From Mycocentrospora acerina (lineage: Eukaryota > Ascomycota > Dothideomycetes > Pleosporales): a stretch of 64,000 nucleotides of DNA. Positions 45,568 to 57,846 of the stretch are shown one piece after another. The translations under genes were made by a program, and so were the position numbers. How positions within the stretch are numbered: position 1 is the first letter of the stretch; every line of letters starts with the position of its first letter. The notes beneath the pieces were generated by a model that saw only the letters and a list, made by a program, of their open reading frames with translations, was not told the origin of the DNA and ran no database searches. The DNA lies in the NCBI GenBank assembly GCA_022701365.1, contig JAKUHH010000303.1:515908-579907 (forward strand), in the 5' to 3' direction.

Positions 45568-46413
45568 TCATGCCATAACATCCCACAGCTTCCTCGAATT
45601 GAGTGTAAACACTTCCTCCGTCAGTCCAGCCCTATCCGTCCACTGCAAGCACCTCTCGACAAAGGGCTTCACGTCCAACCCATCGAAGCGCGTATGCGGC
45701 CAGTCCGATGCGAAACCCATCTTGTGCCCAGCTACCTTTAGCAACTCCGTTGCTAGAGCTTCGACGCCTCGCATCTCCGCATCCTCGTCAAAGCGATACG
45801 CCCCCGAGAATTTGAGCCATGTGTTCCCACCTCGTAGCATGTTGACCAGAGACTGGAAGCCAACCAAGTCGTAAGGATCGAGAGGGTACCTTCGTTTCGC
45901 CAGCGCAGGCAGTTTCGGCGCGCCAAAGTGCGCGATACAGATTTGCACACTGAGATTACCAGCTACGCGTTCGAGGACCGGAATGTCTTCCATACCAATG
46001 AAGAGCTCGAGCACCCAGTTCAGAGGCTTTATGGAATTTGCGTAGCTTTGCAGTGTCTCTCGAAGACCGTCTTCCGTGAACTTAGTGTTGTTTGATTTGA
46101 GATTCAAGCGTACACCTCGGACGCCTAGCTTGTGCCATTTTTGGAGTGTTGCAAGCTCAATCGTGTCCGGATCGATTCCGACAACGCCGCGACCATGATT
46201 GGGACCAATCGTTTTCAGTGCGTCGAGGAGACATGAGTTGTCGTTACCGTAGATGGAAGGTTGGACTTAGACGATATTCGAGAGTCCGATCGATGTCTCG
46301 AATTTCATTGCGTGCTGGAGGCTGTGTAGTGATGGAACATATGCGGCGCCAATAGCGAGTGAGTATTCAGGTGATGTGACATGCATGTAGCAGTCTCAAG
46401 CATTCGCCGGCAT
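45568..46413 (-). pseudogene. Amidohydrolase-2 (TIM-barrel) pseudogene with two stops
   Basis: The frame starts MPANA at 46413 and continues through the metal-binding start of an amidohydrolase-2/dicarboxylate-lactonase-like protein, then NDNSCLLDALKTIGPNHGRG, KWHKLGVRGVRLNL, CIAHFGAP, MGFASDWPHTRFDGLD and the end LNSRKLWDVM. Two in-frame stops interrupt it: TGA at 46396-46398, where the family has Trp before the Asp-x-His metal motif, and TAA at 46267-46269 before VQPSIYGND. Apart from these the frame is complete, so inactivation appears recent. An open frame continues upstream of 46413 to about 46641 without clear homology. Confidence 0.8.
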
Positions 46414-48448
46414 TCGTTGTGAGATGACCGATCCCTTTGAACTGATTGTCCGCTTCTGGGGAGCTACATTGTGGTGTGTAGCCAGCCATCGTGATGGCTG
46501 AAGATATGGTCGAGCATGTCTTAGGAATGGTAAGAATAAGCCATGCACCAATGCCTCTAGAGGTGCAACGATGGTGAACTTGTGAAATGACATGTCCAGC
46601 GGCATGACATGAAGGCCGAAAAGAAGGCTTATGGATAGCACTGAAGGGATGCAGAGTGCGTGTATGAGACACTTGCAAGAGCGACTCGGCTTTTGATAGT
46701 AGCGATCAGTGGGACCTTATCCGCTCCACAATGGCCCAACACTTTCGAAGAGAAGATGTGTCGGATGCCCACGACGGCAAGCTGTTTCCTACAAGACCAC
46801 CTGAGGGGCACGACTTTCCATGGAAGTCGACCGAGAGGGAGACTTGGCGACTCCACAGTATCACAGAGAGTCGTGAATAGGGCACGAGGTGGCTCTAATT
46901 TTTCGCCAATAGAATCACTAGTGATATATCGAACGTCGAGACGGAGGACTTTAGTAATATAGTAGTATAATCAAAAAACCGTAGCCTATACTTTTCGGTA
47001 TTTCTAGGTTATTCTTATCTTTTCGCTTTTAAAACTATAACGTCTACCTGTAAAGGGCGACCAGTGGCAGACAATTAGAAAGCCGGTGTGGAAGCTCAAC
47101 GATTGGTTCTCGGGGATGAGTCGGGATAGTTCAGGACGGGGGTTGGGGTACAGAGTACTTGGACAGTAAAGATAACGGGGAGAGCTTTCTGAGAAGAGCA
47201 CAATGTATTCGTTGAGGTACTTGAGTCAGGTTGAACACACCGATCCATAAGGGTTCGTTGTGTTGTCTATATACTGTAGGTACTCTCTGTGCTCTGTGGG
47301 GTACGAGAGACCAGGGGGAGCGCGGTTGCTCTCCATGCTCTCCATGCTCCCTGAGATCAAGCAGAGCGGAGAGAGCAGACATGGGTGTGGCGCAATGTCT
47401 GATGGGTTGCGGGGGTCGCGGGGGTTGCGATCCTGCTCTGTTGTTGCCTTCGCTTGTGAGAGAGCAGCCTAGGGCGGGTTGTGGGCCTAGTGCATATTGG
47501 CTCGTAACACTACCTCTTTTATAAGCTTTCTCTATATAGTAAGGACCGAGCTAGCGCAGTTTGGGATACGTTTATCAGCGTACTCTTTAGTCCTAAGAAC
47601 GATAATCCGTCTTACTAAGTCCTTAATATAGTTGGAGAAAAAGGTCTTGTACTAGCCAACTACATCGCTATCTCCTTTACATAATCCGATCTATATTGAG
47701 TCTAGGTCTATATCTGTCGCTCGAAAGTACCTAGCTAGTTAGATAAACTCTCTATATAGGTATTATAGGAACTAGAATAGCTTACTCTCTCCAAACTCCT
47801 ATTAACTATTCGCGGTGCTTTTTAGTATTATTATTAACTAGCAGATCCTCCTTAATTGTAACGACGCAGGTTATAAGAGACTGATCCGAATGGGGTCCGT
47901 ATGTCCACTGCGAGGCATATGGGAGTGCTGGAACTGGAGGGTATACCAAAGATACTATTCTCTACACCATAGGTCTTGTACGAAAGGATACAGAAAAACT
48001 ACTCTACAAAGCTACATAGCCTGCAACCTTATATACCCCTCCCTGGGATTGCCATCCGGGGCGAGTACGAAACGGGTGGCTATCGGATAGGTGTCGGTTG
48101 ACTCAGGGGTAATGGTAGAATGTGACGTTGTGAACGTTACATCAATAGGCGCATCTTGATATCTCTTAAACTTAGCCTGCCTGAGTCGCTACCGTTTAGA
48201 GATATCTAAATTAGGTCGACGAGTATTCGGTAGGCGAGCTGCTGAAGCTATATGTGAATTGAAAACTATAGCTGTAATAGTAAAAAGTGACTGTATTACT
48301 GGAAACTCGGGGGCCGCGCTCAATATTCATTATGGTGTGGAATTTAAATTAAGGGCTACCCTGCTGCATCCTACGTACTACCCACTTAGCAACGGCACTA
48401 GACTAAACTCTGGGGTTCTGGACTAGTTTAAGGCTAGCTCAAGGTACG
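46414..48448. other. AT-rich gene-poor stretch, probable decayed repeats
   Basis: Composition swings between a GC-rich segment (about 47050-47470) and TA-rich stretches full of stop codons (about 47500-47880 and 48100-48440). The TA-rich parts look like heavily mutated transposon remains, but no family could be named. Chance open frames occur in the GC-rich part. Confidence 0.4.
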
Positions 48449-48613
48449 TTAGTGAGTATCTATAGAAGAAACGAAGGGGATGAGTAAGTAGCTTTACCGT
48501 ACGTCTTCGCTAGTCTGGAACTTCAATGCCCATCGTTTCTGGCGGCAACTACCTCCACTTTCGTAGGGCATTGTCATCCGGGCGACATTCCTGATGCAGC
48601 AGGTGTCTATCCA
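48449..48613. repeat. Repeat copy B, shared with 43103-43266
   Basis: The less mutated partner of the block at 43103-43266, in the same orientation, with its end inside the same HET codons. Confidence 0.85.
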
Positions 48614-48832
48614 GAAATGTCTCAGATGGTCTCTCTTCGTCTGCCTCGCGCAAAATCTCAGCTTGCGATAACCAGTCTTTTCTCTTCCTCCATCATTTGC
48701 TAAATCGTAGAATGTTACTTCATCTTGGTCTTTTCCCCAAGTATGCGAGAGAATCGTGTAACGAGGAATATCGTTGCCTGCGAAATAGACGAGGCTGAAC
48801 TCATCGTTGTCATCAAGTTTTAAGAGGCGCAT
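48494..48832 (-). pseudogene. HET domain amino-terminal fragment B
   Basis: It begins MRLLKLDDND, with PRYTILSHTWGKDQDEVTF and HFWIDTCCI, then switches to RNVARMTMPYESGGS and ends after about 30 more residues. The HET part differs strongly from fragment A, but the joined tail is nearly the same. The remaining HET domain is absent, so it is a truncated gene or a chimera. Confidence 0.75.
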
Positions 48833-50163
48833 GGAAGCGAGGTTGTTCAGTGATTCTCGTAGTTAAACTATGAGTAGGAAAGTTGGGGATTGGCGCCTAC
48901 AGGATTGAAATGGTGGTGGAGAATGCTCAAGAGAACCGATGAGAGAGCCTTGTGGCTGAGTTCTGAGATACGCATGACCTGCGTTCACTGTGCTGTCAAG
49001 TGGCTGTGCAGGAGAATCAAGTGCTTTGCGCCGAGAACGAGCTGTCAAGGGGTTAGTTCAAGGGCTGAGTGACGAATGCAGACTTACTCCACCCTGCTGC
49101 AGCCATTGTCAAATCAGCTTTGTCGTTTGACATGCGAGGCTGACTAATTTTAAAAGAAGACAAGCTTCTTTCTAGTTCGAACTTAGGGGAAAAGAACGAA
49201 AAATCTACGGTTATTTTTTTTCTCCTCACCTTTGTATGTTTTCTTGCTCTGTGAACTCACTATCCCACGACTCATCCGGCTAAATGCACTATTAAAGTAG
49301 AACACTTCTTATCACACTTAGTTGAGGCGACGAAATTGAGTACGGGATTCGTGGTAATAAATTTCGGACTAAGTATTAGTACCTATTTGTTTCTAGGACG
49401 CAATGCATCTGAAATAAACTTGCTTGCGGTGCGATTTTTTCCGCCCACCATATTGCTATGACCTGTCATCGGCGATCAATCAGCCGTGTATGTTTGACTT
49501 GTTGAGTGGAGCAAAACATAGGCCGATTAAAGTAAAGAGTGTAGACATGTGGTAATGATATATACAGATGAAGAGGCCATATACCGTTTGCATGGTGTCC
49601 GGTTGATAAATTTATTGTCTCCAGTTATCGTCTCTCTTCACACAATCTTTCTTGTAGTTTGATATGATCTAAGCGCAGTTACAAGCCATAATAATTCTTA
49701 ATAGAATAGCCCCTGAGTTCAATAGATCAATTGGTACATCTTAACATCAAATTTAGTGATAACTCCCATGTTTATTTCAGACAAAGACATCTGATTTACG
49801 GAAACAACACAGGAAAATGTATTCACTAACAAGTACAACTCTTTATTGGAACAAGACACTCAACTCGTCATTCGTGGCGATGTATAATTCAAGTCACTTA
49901 TGGAATGGAAGTAGTCAATTAAATTTCATCATTCTCGAGTTAACCCAGTATATATCAAGCACACAATACTTCCTAGGATTCAATTAACAACCTTAGGTAG
50001 TCAGATTTTTCGACTATATTCTACCAGATCAACGAGTCCTAAGTATAAGTTTGGAGGAGTTGTAGCAGGCCACACACCGCCAGGAATAGAAAAATTGTAA
50101 CGAATACGGAGCGTATCAGTGGTATCTTATTCGCCCAGAAGAGCGGTACTGACTGTCGCTGCA
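48833..50163. other. AT-rich gene-free stretch
   Basis: No open frame of note. TA-rich and low in CG, with no recognisable RNA gene or element boundary. Confidence 0.4.
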
Positions 50164-50328
50164 ATGACTGCTGCATATGTAGTGTATATTCTATTCAACT
50201 TGAACTCACAGACTGCGGTTGTGGAAGCGTTCAAAGGTTCGGCGGAGAAAGTTTTGCAAGAGGTACGAAGAGTCGGAAATAGTAGAAGGGTGTTGAGTAT
50301 GTTGGTTCTTCGGCAGCCTTTGTCATGA
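50164..50328 (+). CDS. Possible small membrane protein
   Basis: A 54-codon ATG frame with one hydrophobic stretch (MTAAYVVYILFNL) followed by a basic, helical tail. No homology is recognised and it may be chance; kept because it is the only coding-like frame in a long AT-rich gap. Confidence 0.2.
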   Translation: MTAAYVVYILFNLNSQTAVVEAFKGSAEKVLQEVRRVGNSRRVLSMLVLRQPLS

Positions 50329-51223
50329 GAAAAGGGATGCGAGAGCTCCGCGTTCTCGAATTCACTAGAAACGGTCAAACACAGCGACATATCGAGAAAT
50401 ACACTTATTTACATAGAACGCCACCTGGACTGTTTCGTTCTATGCAAATTTTGCCGCTCTCCTACCTAATTGTTCACCCTCGATTCTCTCGTACTCCAAC
50501 TTCTCACTCATCCGATAACACCCTTGGGGCTTGTTCCTCGTCTCACATGTTTGTGTGATTATACTTATCATATGGTTCATATAAGATCGAGGTGATGTGT
50601 CCGTAACCACATACAAAGCGAGTGTGAATTTAGCTTTATCGACGAGTCTACTCATTTAGATTTTGCAGCTTTACTCGAAGCTTATTAGGCGTGGTGTTCT
50701 TTTCTCTCCTTTAGCATCGTCTCAGTCTTGGCTTCTGTGATCACCGTCCTCTTTCGATTCCTCTGAACCGGTTCCTTCTTTCCCTTCGCTTTGGCTCACT
50801 TCCTTAATTTCGTCAATCTTACTTCCCAAATCTCTCAGATAGACGATAGCATTTAGTTTGACAAAGATTTCATAATTTTACTAGTTGCGGACGTATTGTA
50901 ATAAAAGAGTAGTGCCTAATCTTTTCGGCATTAGGCATTACATTGGTCCTCTCGTCAGTGGTCGGTTCAGAGGACGAAGTCGAAATCACAGCCCGAAGCA
51001 GACGCAGAAGAAGCTAAAAACTGGCGCTAAAACGGGACACGGGGCAATTCCGAAGCCTCCGCTGAAACGAGGGGTAACTACCGGTAGCTAGTGCAGTACC
51101 TTTACCAAGCATTATCCGATTCTACTTTGTGTATCTTAACACAAGCTTGCCCTATTGCGTTGTTGATGACAGCAGCACTCGCCAACTGTCCCGTTTCGTT
51201 TCTCCGCAACAAGACACAACTTT
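50329..51223. other. Upstream region of the Zn2Cys6 gene
   Basis: Pyrimidine-rich segments (about 50690-50830) and a short basic open frame (50885-51091) without homology. It presumably contains the promoter of the regulator gene. Confidence 0.35.
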
Positions 51224-53254
51224 ATGAACAACCCGATTCCCGGCCCCAATGACCGACGCCGATGCACCCAGGCGTGCCAAAACTGTAGGCGCCGCAAAGA
51301 GCGCTGCAACGGATTGCAGCCCTGCCAACGATGCCGCTCCAGAGGGGTAGGTAGCGAATGCCACTTTGTACAGCCCGCTTGGTCCAAAACATCTGTCCAG
51401 GCTAGACGGCTGAGGACGGATGCACAATCTCACGGCTCGCCTCAAGGAGCACGTGTAATGCGTCGCTCGTCAACCAGCCAGGTAATAAGCGACCCTGAAC
51501 TCACGTCGCCGTGTGCTATCAGCCTCCGCGACTCCTCAGCCTCGACCTTGCTAAGGAATGTTCGCGCGATTGTGCAATCTTCTATAGGCAGTTGTGATTT
51601 CAGCGATAACATTGTCAATCCGATGCAGAACCCGCCATTCAAGGCATCGAGTGTACGCTTTCCTGATAACTTACCTTGCACGCAGCCGACGGTCGATTCA
51701 AGCGAAGCATTCGACCTCCTTGAGTCGTTTCTGTACAGTACAAATGGCACACTTGATCTTTTTGACGTTGAGAACGTGCATGACGAGCTTGCGGGCTGGA
51801 TAGCCGATAGCCACACGGGAAGCAATCTGGACAGCGCAGTCTTTTACTTGGTGCTTGCCATTGGAGCGCAAACAAGTCCGAGCAGCCTTGATTTGACGGC
51901 GGAGCGATACTACGATTACGGGCGGTATTTGGGAATATATGATGCTACAAGAGAAATCAGCTATGCCAGTGTGCAGTACTTTACCCTTGTTGCTGCATAC
52001 TTGATGGACGGTTCACAAATGGATGCGGCGTTTGTACAGCTTGGGTCGGCAGTGCGTGCCGCGATCACACTCGGTTTGCATCGCAGAGATCATGCCACTG
52101 CAATAGATTCAACGGAATTACAGATGCGCAAGCGGCTATGGAAGACTGTTCGTACTTACGACCTCTTACTCAGTGCTACGTTGGGACGACCAACCGCAAC
52201 GGCGAATTATCACGACACAACCCCCATTGCAGATTACTCCGCCACAGCTGATATATGCAATATTCTGGAAATCGTTCTCACCGAAGTCTATGCTAAGGAC
52301 TCTTTGCATGACGACACAGTACAGAGCATTATTGACCGTCATCGAGGATGCGTGCGCCAATTCAGTGATGGTCTCAAAAACGACGGCCTCGGATCTTCTG
52401 GCAGCAACGAGCATTTGCGACTCGACTTTGGTGTTCGGTATATTACACATGGTTCATATGCTATTATCCAACTCCTCACGAGACCCGCTTTAATCACGAG
52501 AGTATTGTTATCTCGTTCAGTTATGCAGACGTTGCCAAGCTTGGGTTCCCGTTTTGACGAGAATTCTCAAAAAAACCTTTCGCCTCAATCCATGGCATTC
52601 GCCTCTATTGATTCCGGAATCAGTCTGGTAGAGTTGTTTCGTGAATTAATCGATACAGATGAAATACCGAGACGACTTCCAATAGTTGTCTATGCCATGT
52701 TCGCCGCAGCACTCTCCCTCGGTTTGGCTATCTTTGGAGATTTTGATACTATTTTTCCTTTGCAGGAGACTATACAAACAGCTTTCAAGCTCTTAGTCAA
52801 AATTGGGAAGCATGACTGGCTGGCAGAACGATATGCGGTAATTGTCGCACAAATGCAGGCCGCGTGTAAGTTGTATGTCCAAAGACGGTCCGAAGCGGTT
52901 ACTTGCAAGCATCGTACTCGTGTACGAGAGCTCTTTGGAAGCCTGCATATGCGCACAAATGCAAGGCTTCAAGACGATACAAGGGAGTCTCCAGAAGCTA
53001 TGAGTATATCGGGTTTATCTAACTCCCCATCGACGATCGACTTACGGCCTGTGCGAACAACCAATGAGCTCGAGCAACCCGGAATTTGCATTGCCTCCAT
53101 GATGAATCAATCAAGTAGCTGCGCTCAAGACTTCCTGTCTTTCCCCATTGAAACCGACGAGTTTTGGGATACCCAGCATTTGGATGACAACTGGCTTGAT
53201 GGGTGTATTGATAGCAGCTTGCCATATTCTCCGTTGAATGTGCTCCAGGTGTAG
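51224..53254 (+). CDS. Zn2Cys6 fungal transcription factor
   Basis: Single exon of 676 codons. The amino end has a complete binuclear zinc cluster, Cys at residues 18, 21, 28, 34, 37 and 46 in the spacing C-x2-C-x6-C-x5-C-x2-C-x8-C, with the basic RRRKER loop that contacts DNA. A fungal-specific transcription factor domain (about 150-500) follows, with AFVQLGSAVRAAITLGLHRRD and RKRLWKTVRTYDLLLSATLGRP, typical of regulators of carbon, xenobiotic or secondary metabolism genes. The carboxy end is acidic and Ser-rich, a likely activation region. It heads a run of four genes on the same strand and is the natural candidate to regulate the enzymes behind it; that link is inference. Confidence 0.9.
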   Translation: MNNPIPGPNDRRRCTQACQNCRRRKERCNGLQPCQRCRSRGVGSECHFVQPAWSKTSVQARRLRTDAQSHGSPQGARVMRRSSTSQVISDPELTSPCAISLRDSSASTLLRNVRAIVQSSIGSCDFSDNIVNPMQNPPFKASSVRFPDNLPCTQPTVDSSEAFDLLESFLYSTNGTLDLFDVENVHDELAGWIADSHTGSNLDSAVFYLVLAIGAQTSPSSLDLTAERYYDYGRYLGIYDATREISYASVQYFTLVAAYLMDGSQMDAAFVQLGSAVRAAITLGLHRRDHATAIDSTELQMRKRLWKTVRTYDLLLSATLGRPTATANYHDTTPIADYSATADICNILEIVLTEVYAKDSLHDDTVQSIIDRHRGCVRQFSDGLKNDGLGSSGSNEHLRLDFGVRYITHGSYAIIQLLTRPALITRVLLSRSVMQTLPSLGSRFDENSQKNLSPQSMAFASIDSGISLVELFRELIDTDEIPRRLPIVVYAMFAAALSLGLAIFGDFDTIFPLQETIQTAFKLLVKIGKHDWLAERYAVIVAQMQAACKLYVQRRSEAVTCKHRTRVRELFGSLHMRTNARLQDDTRESPEAMSISGLSNSPSTIDLRPVRTTNELEQPGICIASMMNQSSSCAQDFLSFPIETDEFWDTQHLDDNWLDGCIDSSLPYSPLNVLQV

Positions 53255-54064
53255 GCTTTGTGATTTTCCTCCAGTTACATCTGCTGCACACAAGATCTAA
53301 ATCAAACGAGCAATGTGGCCATATTATGTGTAATTTAATAGACAGCATTGAACTGTGGGTTAGCCCTAGCAGTGGACAAGTCAAGCGTATAGTTCCATGT
53401 CCATGATCGCATTTGAATAACAACTGGGAGGAAGAATGAAGAAGGAATTGATCTCAATGACAATTCCCTCAAGCTCTGGTGATGTATTTCTTCGGGAAGT
53501 CTATGCATAACGAGTGCCTAATGAATATGTCCCAAAGCGAACATCTGTGACCAAATTAGGATCTTTTCTTCGTATATTCATCGGCTATTGCGTCACGATT
53601 GTTACCGGCGTTACTATTTCATACCCGATGTGGATCTGCAAGAGCCGACCCGATCCGATAGCATAGGAAGTATGCGTAACCGGCTTCCCGAAGCATCTGA
53701 TTCGAATTTCGCTTTTTATTTGCACCAGTAATTAAAAAAATTATTTCCAATTGGCAGAAAGCTCATAGTTGCTTGTCCGCATGACAATTTGCGTGGATTG
53801 GGAAAGGAATGCATGCGAATCCATCCCTGTAACATTGATATTATTTAGACAAGAGGATTTAACTATGACTTGTATAAATATCCATTGATATCTGGCTCTA
53901 CTTTTAAGTATCACGAAACATCACATCAACTTCAAGCCGCCACGTACAATCTAATTGCCGCAATTTTCACCTTAGTTGCAAAACATACTCCCAGTCAGAT
54001 ATCTTCAAGAACACAGAAGCGATTTGTGCAACTTCTTCTCAAATTTTCCAAATAGATTGCAGAG
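53255..54064. promoter_or_regulatory. Upstream region of the monooxygenase gene
   Basis: AT-rich and gene-free. It should contain the monooxygenase promoter. No CGG-pair binding site for the Zn2Cys6 factor could be asserted by eye. Confidence 0.35.
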
Positions 54065-56012
54065 ATGTCCGAAATCAAAGAACAGCCCGTGGATAACTTT
54101 CGACGTATGAGAGTGATCGTGATAGGGGCAGGCTTTTCAGGCATATACATGAGCATTCGCATTCCAGAGTGGCTCCGCAACGTCGATCTCGTCACCTACG
54201 AACAAAATTCGGGCGTGGGTGGAACGTGGTGGACGAACCGCTATCCTGGATGTGCTTGCGATATCCCTTGTAAGTCGCTCAAATAGTTTGCATTTTCGCA
54301 AGGGGTTGAACTTTGCTTACACGACCATAACACAGCACACTCGTATGTGTATACTTTTGAGCCGAACCCAAGCTGGTCAAAATTTTACGCTTCGTCTACG
54401 GAGATTCAGGCGTATCTGCAGAAAGTTACGGATAAGTACTCAGCTGGTCGGTTCATCAAGCTTAGGCACGAAGTTAATGGTCTGCATTGGGACGCCAAAA
54501 CCTTGAAATGGTCAGTAGCTACACTCTAATGTAAAGGTGTTCAACTAATATTGGCTTATAGGAAAGTCAACGTTAAAAATCTTGAAACGGGAGAAACCTT
54601 CGTGGACGAAGCGGATTTTGTAGTCGGGGCACGAGGTGGCTTGACCAGAACGCTCTGGCCTGAGATCGAAGGATTATGGGATTTCAAAGGAAAAATCGTT
54701 CACTCAGGCCACTGGGATGAGACGTAAGTACCCCGTGTAAATAGTCTTTTTCTTTGACCTATTCTAACGATGATCAAGATTTGACTACTCCAACAAGCGA
54801 ATTGGTGTTATTGGAGTAGGAAGTAGTGCCATCCAAATTATCCCGCAAATGCAAAAGCTGCCAGGAGCGGAGCTAAGTTGCTTTGTCAGAAGCAAAACTT
54901 GGATCTCAACGCCCTTCGGTGAAACTGCTGCAGCGAAACTGAATCTTCAGGGAGATAACGGTATGTCGCTTCTCGTCTTATCCCCGTAACTACTCCAGTA
55001 TTTGGATCAATCTAACACCTGAACAGTCACACCGGAAGATAGAGAGAAGTTCCTGGCTGATGAGCAGCAATATCACGCCTTCCGCAAGGTTATTGAGGAT
55101 GAGGGAAACGCTGCGCATTCGTTCTCACTCAAAGACTCTCCGCTCTCGGAAGCAGCCCGCGAACATTTTACTAAGCTTATGAAACATCGCCTGGCAAAGA
55201 AGCCAGAGCTCGCGGAGTTCTTGATCCCAAGCTTTGCCCCAGGCTGTCGGCGGTTAACTCCTGGTCCCGGATTCCTCGAGGCTTTAACAGAGGACAATGT
55301 TGATTTCATCACGACTCCAATCAGTAAGATCACCCCAGCAGGAGTTGTGCTAGCAAATGGTACAGAGGTTGAGATAGATGTGCTCGTTTGCGCTACTGGA
55401 TTCGATGCTGTAGGAGCTCCCCTGTATCCTGTGGTTGGGTCTCAAGGCGTTGATCTCAAAGAAAGATACAAGGATTACCCGGAAGCCTACTTTGGCATGG
55501 CAGTTGACGGATTCCCAAACTTTTTCCTAATTCTGGGTGCTAATTCTGGCGTTGGATCTGGCAGCGTCATAAAGATCATCGAGGCCCAGTGTGACTACAT
55601 TGTTAAATGCATCCGCAAACTCCAGAAAGAAAATATTGGGGCAATGGAAATTTCAAGTCGCGCCACACGCGATTGGATACGTCACACCAACGAATACTTC
55701 CAGCGGACCGTCTTTCTAGATGATTGTAAGACATGGTACCGAAAAAATGACCGTGTCATAGGTCTCTGGCCTGGTAGTACATTGCATGCAGTCGAGGCGA
55801 TGCGAGCGCCAAGATGGGAAGACTACAAATTGACATATGCGGATGAGTCTCCAGATTACAACCGTCTTAATTGGTTGGGTAACGGCATGACGGAAAATGA
55901 TCAAACAGGAGCAGACCGATCGTGGTATATCGAACCGGAGAATGTCGATGTCCCCTCAAGTCCTTTCCCGGAGAAAACGGAGAAGTACCAGAATGTACCC
56001 TTTTCACAGTAG
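54065..56012 (+). CDS. Baeyer-Villiger type flavin monooxygenase
   Basis: Five exons, 54065-54269, 54336-54510, 54562-54723, 54779-54960 and 55027-56012, giving 569 residues with GT-AG introns of 51-66 nt. The FAD Rossmann motif is IGAGFSG (residues 20-26) followed by GGTWWTNRYPGCACD. The Baeyer-Villiger fingerprint FKGKIVHSGHWD (168-179) fits FxGxxxHxxxWD. A second dinucleotide motif, IGVIGVGSSA (189-198), would bind NADPH, and VLVCATGFD is the usual carboxy motif. Such enzymes insert oxygen next to a ketone to give esters or lactones; relatives include StcW-like and cycloalkanone monooxygenases. The substrate is unknown. Neighbours suggest an inducible degradation or tailoring pathway. Confidence 0.92.
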
Positions 56013-57846
56013 TCATATTGTACAAGTTCAATTATCAATACAATTATGCCCTGAAATTATTAGTACATGTAAGAAGATTTTTGAATAGTCCACTAACGCT
56101 ATGGTTCATACGTAGACTACCTACATTTCAGTCCTCAAGGAGTTCAGGCGCAAAAGATATACTACAACAGGTACTGTCTTTCTAAGAATGTTTTGGACGA
56201 CGGCATTGAAATTAAGGGTATAGATGAAGAGGGTTTCGTTTCTTTTGTTTCTGCCGCTAGAGAACTGACTGTTCACCGGTTGGACAATGACATGGAGTCC
56301 GTGGACGTTTAATCATGCCGCTGCTGCCGTTGCTTGCGCTGGCCGCCGCCTCCAAGTCTTTCGGTGGAGAACTCGAAGGCCATGAACGGAAACTACATTA
56401 GTAAAAGTTAGCAAAAATCTTGCGAAATGTGCACATATTATCCTTTCTTTAGCAAAAGTGGTGATTGCTCTGCTCTCTGGAAACTAAATTCCTGTAGTTA
56501 CGCACGTCCAGCAGTGCTTCACTTTTTAAGAGCGAATCTTCGCTCTGGAAAGATAATGTAGAACATATTTATTGTGTATTAAGAGTCTGCAGTACATCTA
56601 AACCGGCTAGCTGGCTATAGAGTATCTTCAGGTCCTCATTTATATGATGAAACTGAAACTGAAACTGACAGCCGCGTGAAAATCTAATATGGGATCGATA
56701 ATTTTAAAGTAGATCACATTGCGGCACCTTCGTAGCAATCTTAGGGGAGACCAAAAGTAAGGGTTTTTAAAGGGTGATTTTGAGCATCTAGTTAAGGGAT
56801 TGCAATCAATTCTAGCTATGACAGTGATATTCCAAGGGTGAAATTGATCTGCGAAATAATGCGAAAACACTCAATAGAACTGAAGTTCTGTGCTCACGTC
56901 CCAATGACGTCTGCTGATGACAAAATCATTCTTCCATATTCGAGGAAGGGAAGATGCGCGAATTTACACCTTGAGAGGTAATATCAAATTCGATAAGACT
57001 TTGGTATTTGGCAAAGTAGAGATAATAAGCATGTATTAAAATTCGAACAAAAGGAAGGATACGGCAATTTTGCATCCATCAAACCTCTTGCAAATGGCCT
57101 AGATCAAGTTTTGTTAAGGCAGCATACTTTGCCTACAGAAATTCTTGATAAGCTTCAGATTGGTATGCCTTCTTGTAACTATCCAGCTCAGAATGTCGTA
57201 TCTGCCTCACGTCATTTGGTAAACTTTCGAAATACTAGCATTTGTAAGTAAACGATTGAGGCTGTCGGCGGCTATAGTCTAGCGTGAAAGCTTTGTAAAG
57301 TTTAATCCTGTGCAATGTTCTGTATTAAAAAATTCCAACCCCCGAAGTAAAGTATCTCTATAAATTGTGTCAATAGATGATTAGAAAAGAAGTCTCTTGG
57401 TGAGATTTACCAGCCGAATTTCAGTGGATATGGATAATGGTCCGAGTGCTACTTTGGGGAGTTCATTGGGTCGGTTAACCAGTGCATCAGCAGCCCTTAC
57501 TAGCGTTTCACTAAAGAATCTAGTTCTTACGGTACGTCTAATTGAAGGTGGCATCTGTCATTCCTCGCTACATACACGTGATATCAAGGTATAGATCCGC
57601 TTGGCCCTTCTCTTCTCAATGATTACCTATCACTCTCGCAATCTTGTCCACATTTTTTTCTACGATTTAGGATTACTCAACGTACTCCACTTTCAATGCT
57701 TATGCTAAACTTAGTTACTCCCTTTTAATCGCTTTGAATGCATCACTTATAACCGTTCGTCTCTCTGTCTCAATAACTCATCAACAATCTCATCTACAGA
57801 TCCATTCACCCTTTAAACTCAGCTCAAATCTTTACCTATCTACAAT
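56013..57846. other. AT-rich gap between monooxygenase and NmrA-like gene
   Basis: Largely TA-rich. A small GC-rich island (56309-56392) stands out and may be a relic exon on the minus strand. A 65-codon frame at 57397-57594 shows no family resemblance. The right end is the pyrimidine-rich promoter and leader of the next gene. Confidence 0.4.

Noticed and set aside
47131..47524. Frames in the GC-rich patch
   Set aside because: Low-complexity, open on both strands, no homology.
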